From IMG/VR virus record IMGVR_UViG_3300027870_000214, positions 1 to 47,272 of that record: a stretch of DNA of 47,272 bases. One strand, 5' to 3'. Each line of letters starts with the position of its first letter. The first letter of the stretch is position 1. Under the pieces are notes generated by a model. It saw only the letters and a program-made list of their open reading frames with translations. It did no database searches and was not told the origin of the DNA. This document shows positions 42,345-47,272 of this stretch, one piece after another. This DNA comes from a virus. The position numbers were made by a program, and so were the translations under genes.

Positions 42345-43283
42345 ATGGCACGAGCCCATGGGGCGCGGGCGCAGATGGCGCTTGCGTTCGAATCCGTCTA
42401 TGGCACCGCGCCCGCCACGGGCTATCGGACGGTGCCGTTTGCCAGCACCACGCTCGGCTCCGAACAACCGCTGATCGCCTCTGAACTGCTGGGTCAGGGG
42501 CGCGACCCGCTGGCCCCGATCAAGGACGCGGTCACCGCAGACGGCGATGTCGTGGTGCCGATCGACGTCGAGAACCTCGGCCTCTGGCTGAAGGCGGCCT
42601 TCGGCGCGCCTGTCACCTCCGGCACCACGCCCAAGACCCACACCTTCCAGTCGGGCAACTGGACCCTGCCGAGCATGGCCATCGAGACGGCGATGCCCGA
42701 GGTGCCGCGCTATGCGATGTACACCGGCTGCGTCTGCGATCAGCTGTCGTGGCAGATGGCGCGGTCCGGTCTGCTGACAGCGACGGCGCGGCTGGTGGCG
42801 CAGGGCGAAAGCGTTGCAGTCACCACGGCCGCTGGCACGCCCACGTCGCTGGCGTTACAGCGGTTCGGGCATTTCAACGGGGCGATCACGCGCAACGGCT
42901 CGCCGCTCGGCAACGTCATTTCCGCCGAGGTGACCTATTCCAATGGTCTGGACCGGATCGAGACCATCCGGTCTGACGGGCGCATCGAAGGGGCTGACCC
43001 CGGCATGGCCGCGCTGACCGGCCGGGTGGAGGTGCGCTTTGCCGACAGCACGCTGATCACGCAAGCCATCGACGGCACCCCATGCGAATTGGTTTTTGCC
43101 TGGAGCCTCGGCGCCAACGCCAGCTTCACCTTTACCGCCCATGCCGTCTACCTGCCGCGCCCGCGCATCGAAATCCCGGGCCCGCAGGGCATCCAGGCCA
43201 CTTTCGACTGGCAGGCCGCAAAGGCCATCAGCCCCGCCCGCATGTGCACCGCCGTCCTCGTCAACACTGTTGTGAGCTATTGA
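42345..43283 (+). CDS. Tail tube protein
   Basis: This 312-residue protein is beta-rich and fits the lambda gpV/major tail tube position. It has 'AFESVYGTAPATGYRTVPFA' at the start and 'CDQLSWQMARSGLLTATARL' in the middle. The end, 'FTFTAHAVYLPRPRIEIPGP', is typical of phage tube proteins. GAAAGGAG lies 6 nt before the ATG, consistent with high expression. It precedes the G/GT genes. Confidence 0.88.
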   Translation: MARAHGARAQMALAFESVYGTAPATGYRTVPFASTTLGSEQPLIASELLGQGRDPLAPIKDAVTADGDVVVPIDVENLGLWLKAAFGAPVTSGTTPKTHTFQSGNWTLPSMAIETAMPEVPRYAMYTGCVCDQLSWQMARSGLLTATARLVAQGESVAVTTAAGTPTSLALQRFGHFNGAITRNGSPLGNVISAEVTYSNGLDRIETIRSDGRIEGADPGMAALTGRVEVRFADSTLITQAIDGTPCELVFAWSLGANASFTFTAHAVYLPRPRIEIPGPQGIQATFDWQAAKAISPARMCTAVLVNTVVSY

Positions 43284-43285
43284 AC

Positions 43286-43723
43286 ATGATCAGACTGAAC
43301 CTGACCGCCACGCCCGCGTGGCTGACCCTCGCTTCGGGCCTGCGCTTACAGGTCGCGCCACTGACCACCGCGCTGATGGTTTCGGCGCGTGCCGATTCTG
43401 CCATCGAAGCCCTTCCGGATACCGCGACCCAGGAGGAATTGGCACTCGCCATGGCCAAGGCAGTGGCCCGGCGAGCGGTGCTGGATTGGGAGGGCGTTGG
43501 TGATGACGAGGGCAATGCCGTGTTAGTCTCGCCCGAAGGCGTCGATGCCCTTCTGGAAATCTGGCCGGTCTTCGAAGCCTTCCAGACCCAATATGTCGCC
43601 AAGGGCCTGATCCTGGACGCGGAAAAAAACGTCTCCGCGCCCTTGCCGAATGGTCCTTCGGCGGGGGCGACCGCTATTGCGCAGCCTGCACGGGGCGGTG
43701 CCCCGACTGCCCTGCAAGACTGA
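43286..43723 (+). CDS. Tail assembly chaperone, gpG-like
   Basis: This 145-residue protein lies between tail tube and tape measure, the site of lambda gpG. It is helical, with 'VSARADSAIEALPDTATQEE' and 'LLEIWPVFEAFQTQYVAKGL'. Its last 30 residues, after the slip site, are a low-complexity Ala/Pro/Gly tail. A -1 shift at A AAA AAC (43624-43630) gives the longer gpGT form. The ATG at 43286 is 2 nt after the tube gene's stop. Confidence 0.85.
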   Translation: MIRLNLTATPAWLTLASGLRLQVAPLTTALMVSARADSAIEALPDTATQEELALAMAKAVARRAVLDWEGVGDDEGNAVLVSPEGVDALLEIWPVFEAFQTQYVAKGLILDAEKNVSAPLPNGPSAGATAIAQPARGGAPTALQD

Positions 43724-43950
43724 ACCGGCCGCAGACGGAAGACGGCTGGCAGGTCTGGGATCTGGTCGGTCGTCTTGGCGGCCAGCTGCGGGTCATCCCC
43801 GGCGCGGTGCTGGGCTGGGACATGGGCGCTGCCCTCGCGATGGCCAAGGCGCTCGGGATCGACGCCCTCATCGCCGCCGAACTGCTGCCAGAGATCGAGG
43901 CGGTGATGGTGCGCAAGCTCAACGAACAGATCGGAGACGGCCATGGCTGA
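43286..43950 (+). CDS. Tail assembly chaperone, gpGT-like, by programmed -1 frameshift
   Basis: Reading 115 codons to 43630, slipping back one base, then 106 codons to the TGA at 43948 gives about 221 residues. The shifted part has 'LRALAEWSFGGGDRYCAACT' and 'GRCPDCPARLN', a C-x2-C...C-x2-C group. A helical end with 'LPEIEAVMVRKLNEQIGDG' follows. It ends inside the tape-measure start. The T part would bind the tape measure while G coats it. The frame has no good independent start, which supports frameshifting. Confidence 0.82.
43624..43630 (+). promoter_or_regulatory. Slippery heptamer A AAA AAC for -1 frameshifting
   Basis: In the gpG frame the codons are GAA AAA AAC. Slipping one base back lets both tRNAs re-pair on AAA AAA. 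The new frame is exactly the one that encodes the T extension. A GCG/CGC-rich stretch downstream could supply a stimulating structure. Confidence 0.85.
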
Positions 43951-46384
43951 GAAAAGGGTCAGTGTCCGGCTGGTCGCCGAAGGCGGCCGTCAGGTCCGTG
44001 CGGAGCTGGAAGGGATCGGCGAGGCGGGTACGCGCGGGTTTGGCCGCCTCTCTTCGGAGATGGAACTGGCCAACGCTAGGCTGGGCAGCTTTGCCCGGAA
44101 GGCCGGTATCGCACTGGCGGCGGTCACCGCCGCCGCAGCGGCTGCAGGCGTGGCGATGGTCCGCTCGGGGCTCGACGTCATCGGCGCGCAGGCGGACATG
44201 GCCGCCTCGCTCCGCACCACTGTGGAAAGCCTGCAAGTGCTGACATGGGCTGGGGAACTGGCCGGTGTCTCGATGGGCGAGATCGAACAGGCCACCAAGA
44301 AGCTGACCACGCGGCTGTCGGAAGCTGCTGCCGGATCAGGCTCGGCGGTGGGGGCACTGCAGCGGCTGAACCTGACAGCCGCCGAACTACAGGCGTTGCC
44401 GCTCGACCAGCGCATCGTCGCCATTCAGGAGGCACTGAACCAGTTCGTTCCGGAAGCAGAACGCGCTGCCGTGGCTTCGGACTTGTTCGGCGACCGGGCC
44501 GCACTGGCATTTCTGCGCATCGACGCCGCCACCTTGCGGGAAGCGGCGCAGGACGTGCAGGACTTCGGGGTCGCGGTGAGTGCGGCCGACGCGGCGCAGA
44601 TCGAACGCACCGGCGATGCCATCGCCAAGCTGAGCCTGATCTGGCTCGGCCTGACCAACCGCCTGACCGCCGCCGTCGCCCCGGCACTGGAAACGGTGGC
44701 GAACGCGCTGGCCGACATGGCGCGCGGCACCGGGCCCATCGGAGGCGCAATCACTGCCGTCTTCGATAACCTCGCACGGCTCGCCACCTATGCCGCGACC
44801 TTTGCCGCCTTCATGGCGGGTCGCTGGGTAGCCGGGCTGGCCGTTGCTGCCCTTTCGGTGCGCGGCCTTGCCACGGCGCTGGCCTTTTTGCGCGGGGCGC
44901 TGATCCGCACCGGGATCGGCGCGTTGATCGTTGGCGCGGGAGAACTGGTCTATCAGTTTTCGCAGCTTGTTGCCCGGGTCGGCGGCGTGGGCGAGGCTTT
45001 CCGGCTGCTCGGCGATCTGGCCAAAGAGGTCTGGTCGCGCATCGGCCTGTCGCTCGACGCGGCCTTCGCCAACATAGCCGCAGGATGGGAGGGGCTGAAG
45101 GCAGCCGGGCTGTCCGCGCTCGAAGGCACCATCGCGGGCGTGGTCAGCTTCGGCGACCGGACAGCCGCCATTTTCCAGGGGGCATATGACGCGGCGGTGG
45201 CGATCTGGGGCAGTCTGCCCGGCGCCATCGGCGACTTCGCCTTTCAGGCCGCAAACGGGCTGATCTCCGGCGTCGAGGCGATGCTGAACGGCGTCGTCAC
45301 GCGCATCAACAATTTCATCAACGGCTTGAACGCCGCGCTTGACCTGTTGCCTGACTGGGCGGTGGGCGAAGGCGGGGTGCGGATCGGCACACTCGATCCG
45401 GTGGAACTGGCGCGGATCGGCAACCCCTTCGAGGGGGCCGCAACCGCCGCCGGGGAGGCTGCAGCGGATGCCTTCTCGGCCGCGCTGTCCCAGACGTATC
45501 TGGAGCCGCCTGACCTCGGGCTTGGCGCGATGGCTGAAGATGCTCGTGGCCGGGCCGATGGCTATCACGAGGCTGCTGGAATGTTGGCCGATGCCGCCGG
45601 CCGTCCACTTGCCAGTTGGCAGGCGCTGCGCGACGCGGTGACCGGCAGCGGGACGGAGGCGGAAGCCGCGTTGGCAGATGCCGCCGGTTCGGCGGATGCC
45701 CTGAACACCGAACTGGACGACACCGCAGCCGCTGCCGGAAGTGCAGGTGCAGCCGCGCGCGATGCCGGGGCTGAAGCTGCCGCAGGGGCTGACCAGGCCG
45801 CAACCGGCTGGGGCGCGGTGACTGCGGCGCTGGCTGATTACGCATCCAAGGCGCGCAACATCGGCGGCGATATCGGCCAGGCGCTGGTCGGGGCCTTCAC
45901 CTCCGCCGAGAACGCGGTGGGCGAGTTTGTGAAGACTGGCAAGCTCGATTTCCGTGATCTGGTCACGTCGATGATCGCCGATCTGGCCAAGCTGGCGGCG
46001 CGAACCTTCATCCTCGGCCCGATTGCCAACGTACTGTCAGGAGCCCTTGGCGGAACGGGCGGGATCTTCGCCAACATCCTTCATGCGGGTGGCATGGTCG
46101 GATCGCCAGGCCCCGGCCGCATGGTTCCCCCGCTGGCCTTTGCCAATGCACCGCGCATGCATGCGGGCGGCTGGGCCGGGATCAAACCCGACGAGGTGCC
46201 TGCGATCCTGCAACGGGGCGAACGCGTGCTCTCCCGCCGCGAGGCTGCAGGCTACGGTCAGACCAACGCACCCGCCGTCAACGTCACCATCATGGCCCGC
46301 GACGCTGAAAGCTTCCGGCAATCGCGCACGCAGGTGGCGAGCGACATCGCCCGCGCCGTGTCGCTGGGTCGGAGGGGCATGTGA
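43943..46384 (+). CDS. Tape measure protein, gpH-like
   Basis: This 813-residue protein fixes tail length. It has an N-terminal 'VRAELEGIGEAGTRGFGRLS' helix and hydrophobic segments around 35-55 and 280-340. A long Ala/Gly/Asp-rich helical body follows (about 490-640). The C-terminus with 'DFRDLVTSMIADLAKLAART' and 'KPDEVPAILQRGERVLSRRE' is the tape-measure ending seen in lambda-like and GTA-like phages. Its start overlaps the GT frame. Confidence 0.92.
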   Translation: MAEKRVSVRLVAEGGRQVRAELEGIGEAGTRGFGRLSSEMELANARLGSFARKAGIALAAVTAAAAAAGVAMVRSGLDVIGAQADMAASLRTTVESLQVLTWAGELAGVSMGEIEQATKKLTTRLSEAAAGSGSAVGALQRLNLTAAELQALPLDQRIVAIQEALNQFVPEAERAAVASDLFGDRAALAFLRIDAATLREAAQDVQDFGVAVSAADAAQIERTGDAIAKLSLIWLGLTNRLTAAVAPALETVANALADMARGTGPIGGAITAVFDNLARLATYAATFAAFMAGRWVAGLAVAALSVRGLATALAFLRGALIRTGIGALIVGAGELVYQFSQLVARVGGVGEAFRLLGDLAKEVWSRIGLSLDAAFANIAAGWEGLKAAGLSALEGTIAGVVSFGDRTAAIFQGAYDAAVAIWGSLPGAIGDFAFQAANGLISGVEAMLNGVVTRINNFINGLNAALDLLPDWAVGEGGVRIGTLDPVELARIGNPFEGAATAAGEAAADAFSAALSQTYLEPPDLGLGAMAEDARGRADGYHEAAGMLADAAGRPLASWQALRDAVTGSGTEAEAALADAAGSADALNTELDDTAAAAGSAGAAARDAGAEAAAGADQAATGWGAVTAALADYASKARNIGGDIGQALVGAFTSAENAVGEFVKTGKLDFRDLVTSMIADLAKLAARTFILGPIANVLSGALGGTGGIFANILHAGGMVGSPGPGRMVPPLAFANAPRMHAGGWAGIKPDEVPAILQRGERVLSRREAAGYGQTNAPAVNVTIMARDAESFRQSRTQVASDIARAVSLGRRGM

Positions 46385-47010
46385 TGGCGTTCCATGAAGT
46401 CAGGTTCCCCGACAACATCAGCCGCGGGGCGCGCGGAGGGCCGGAACGGCGCACGCAAGTGGTCGAACTGGCCTCTGGCGATGAAGAGCGCAATGCCAGC
46501 TGGGCCAACAGCCGTCGCCGCTATGATGTCGCTTACGGTATCCGCCGCGCTGACGATCTTGCAGCGGTCGTCGCGTTCTTCGAAGCCCGCAACGGCCGCT
46601 TGTACGGCTTTCGCTACAAGGATTGGGCGGATTACAAATCCTGCCTGCCGTCACAACCGGTGGCCCCGACCGACCAGCCCATCGGCACAGGCAATGGTGC
46701 TGTCACCACCTTCGCATTGCTGAAGCGCTACACCTCCGGCGCGCAAAGCTGGACCCGTGCCATTGCCAAGCCGGTGGCCGGCACTGTCCGCATCGCCCTG
46801 AACGGGGTCGAGCAGATGTCGGGCTGGACCGTTGATACCGCCACCGGCAGCGTCACCTTCACCACCGCCCCCGGCGCGGGCTTCGCAATCACGGCCGGTT
46901 TCGAATTCGACGTCCCCGTCCGCTTCGACACCGACATGCTCGACGTCACCCTCGACCTCGAGCGGCTGGGGTCGATCACATCCATTCCGCTGTTGGAGAT
47001 CCGGCGATGA
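46384..47010 (+). CDS. DUF2460 protein, GTA gp12-like (distal tail)
   Basis: This 208-residue protein has the DUF2460 sequence: 'FPDNISRGARGGPERRTQVV', 'ERNASWANSRRRYDVAYGIR' and 'FEARNGRLYGFRYKDWADYK'. The C-terminal 'FDVPVRFDTDMLDVTLDL' is also typical. The family includes gp12 of the Rhodobacter gene transfer agent, at the tail tip. The ATG at 46384 is preferred over the adjacent GTG. Its stop overlaps the next start. Confidence 0.93.
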   Translation: MAFHEVRFPDNISRGARGGPERRTQVVELASGDEERNASWANSRRRYDVAYGIRRADDLAAVVAFFEARNGRLYGFRYKDWADYKSCLPSQPVAPTDQPIGTGNGAVTTFALLKRYTSGAQSWTRAIAKPVAGTVRIALNGVEQMSGWTVDTATGSVTFTTAPGAGFAITAGFEFDVPVRFDTDMLDVTLDLERLGSITSIPLLEIRR

Positions 47011-47272
47011 ACGAAGAAACCGGTTTTGTCGCCGCAGTGCTGCGCGATCTGGCAACCTCCACCGCCGTCATCCTGGCGGCTTGGGGAGCGCTCGGCGGGG
47101 CGACCAACGCTCTGACCACCCGGATGCGGTTGCGGGATGCGCTGCGCCACATCCTGCTCGGCGGGCTGATCGCGGCAGGGATGGGCAGTCTGTCCATGGC
47201 GATCATCACGGCCTGGCTCAACCTGCCATCGCAGGCAATCCCGGCCGGGGGTGCGGCGGGCTCGGCCGCCTA
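47007..47272 (+). CDS. Putative holin-like membrane protein (partial)
   Basis: The first 88 codons are in the window. Two hydrophobic helices, 'STAVILAAWGALGGATNAL' and 'LLGGLIAAGMGSLSMAIITA', flank a basic loop (RMRLRDALRH), a layout usual for small phage holins. No lysin gene can be seen, because the window ends here. A different small membrane protein of the tail region is possible. Confidence 0.6.
   Translation, partial: MNEETGFVAAVLRDLATSTAVILAAWGALGGATNALTTRMRLRDALRHILLGGLIAAGMGSLSMAIITAWLNLPSQAIPAGGAAGSAA

Noticed and set aside
44387-45568. 393-codon minus-strand frame opposite the tape measure gene
   Set aside because: It is an antisense shadow in G/C-rich DNA, and the tape measure is well supported.
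1-47272. CRISPR array, rRNA genes, integrase, endolysin
   Set aside because: I saw no regularly spaced repeats, no rRNA sequence, and no tyrosine or serine recombinase or lysin motif in any long frame.

Overview
The window is high-GC alphaproteobacterial DNA (Rhodobacterales or Rhizobiales-like, judged from protein style, G/C-rich codon use and GTA-like phage genes). Most of it is an integrated lambda-like/GTA-like siphophage prophage or phage-derived island. A short, decayed piece of host chromosome lies at the left edge.

Region 1 (1-3.75 kb) is chromosomal flank. It holds the end of a polar amino-acid ABC permease and its ATPase, then wreckage: a frameshifted LysR-type regulator remnant, an aldehyde dehydrogenase broken by several indels, and a truncated IS256-family transposase fused to the dehydrogenase 3' end. 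Region 2 (3.78-4.15 kb) carries the 3' half of a tRNA-Arg(CCG) gene on the minus strand. It is oriented as expected for an attachment-site remnant with the element to its right, and is followed by hairpin repeats.

Region 3 (4.15-13.05 kb, all minus strand) is a defence-like cargo block of lower GC. It has an XRE repressor and an ImmA-type metallopeptidase, McrB and McrC, then a tightly overlapping three-gene cassette: C2H2 zinc-finger protein, coiled-coil protein, and Hsp70 with a C-terminal zinc ribbon. I do not recognise this cassette as a described system. Divergently transcribed from the XRE gene is a DUF2188 protein plus two overlapping unknown genes (13.19-15.56 kb).

Region 4 (15.66-29.57 kb) is the early/replication and DNA-modification module. 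It encodes an excisionase-type HTH protein, a RecA-like ATPase, a DUF669-like protein, an SF2 helicase, a Cas4/RecB-like nuclease, a primase-helicase, a RuvC-like resolvase, a ParB-methyltransferase fusion, a C5-cytosine methyltransferase with a remarkable overlapping open frame, an HNH nuclease and a DUF3489 protein.

Region 5 (29.68-47.27 kb) is the structural module in lambda order: terminase small and large subunits, gpW, portal, ClpP-like prohead protease, gpD, capsid, FII-like, Z-like, U-like, tail tube, gpG/gpGT with a classic A AAA AAC slip site, tape measure, a DUF2460 (GTA gp12-type) protein, and a putative holin running off the end. Two cargo insertions run against the structural genes: a GIY-YIG/pRiA4b-ORF3 pair, and a SIR2-like gene cut in two by a complete 2,504-bp IS66 element with an exact 8-bp target duplication. 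No integrase, endolysin or tail fibre is inside the window; they probably lie to the right.
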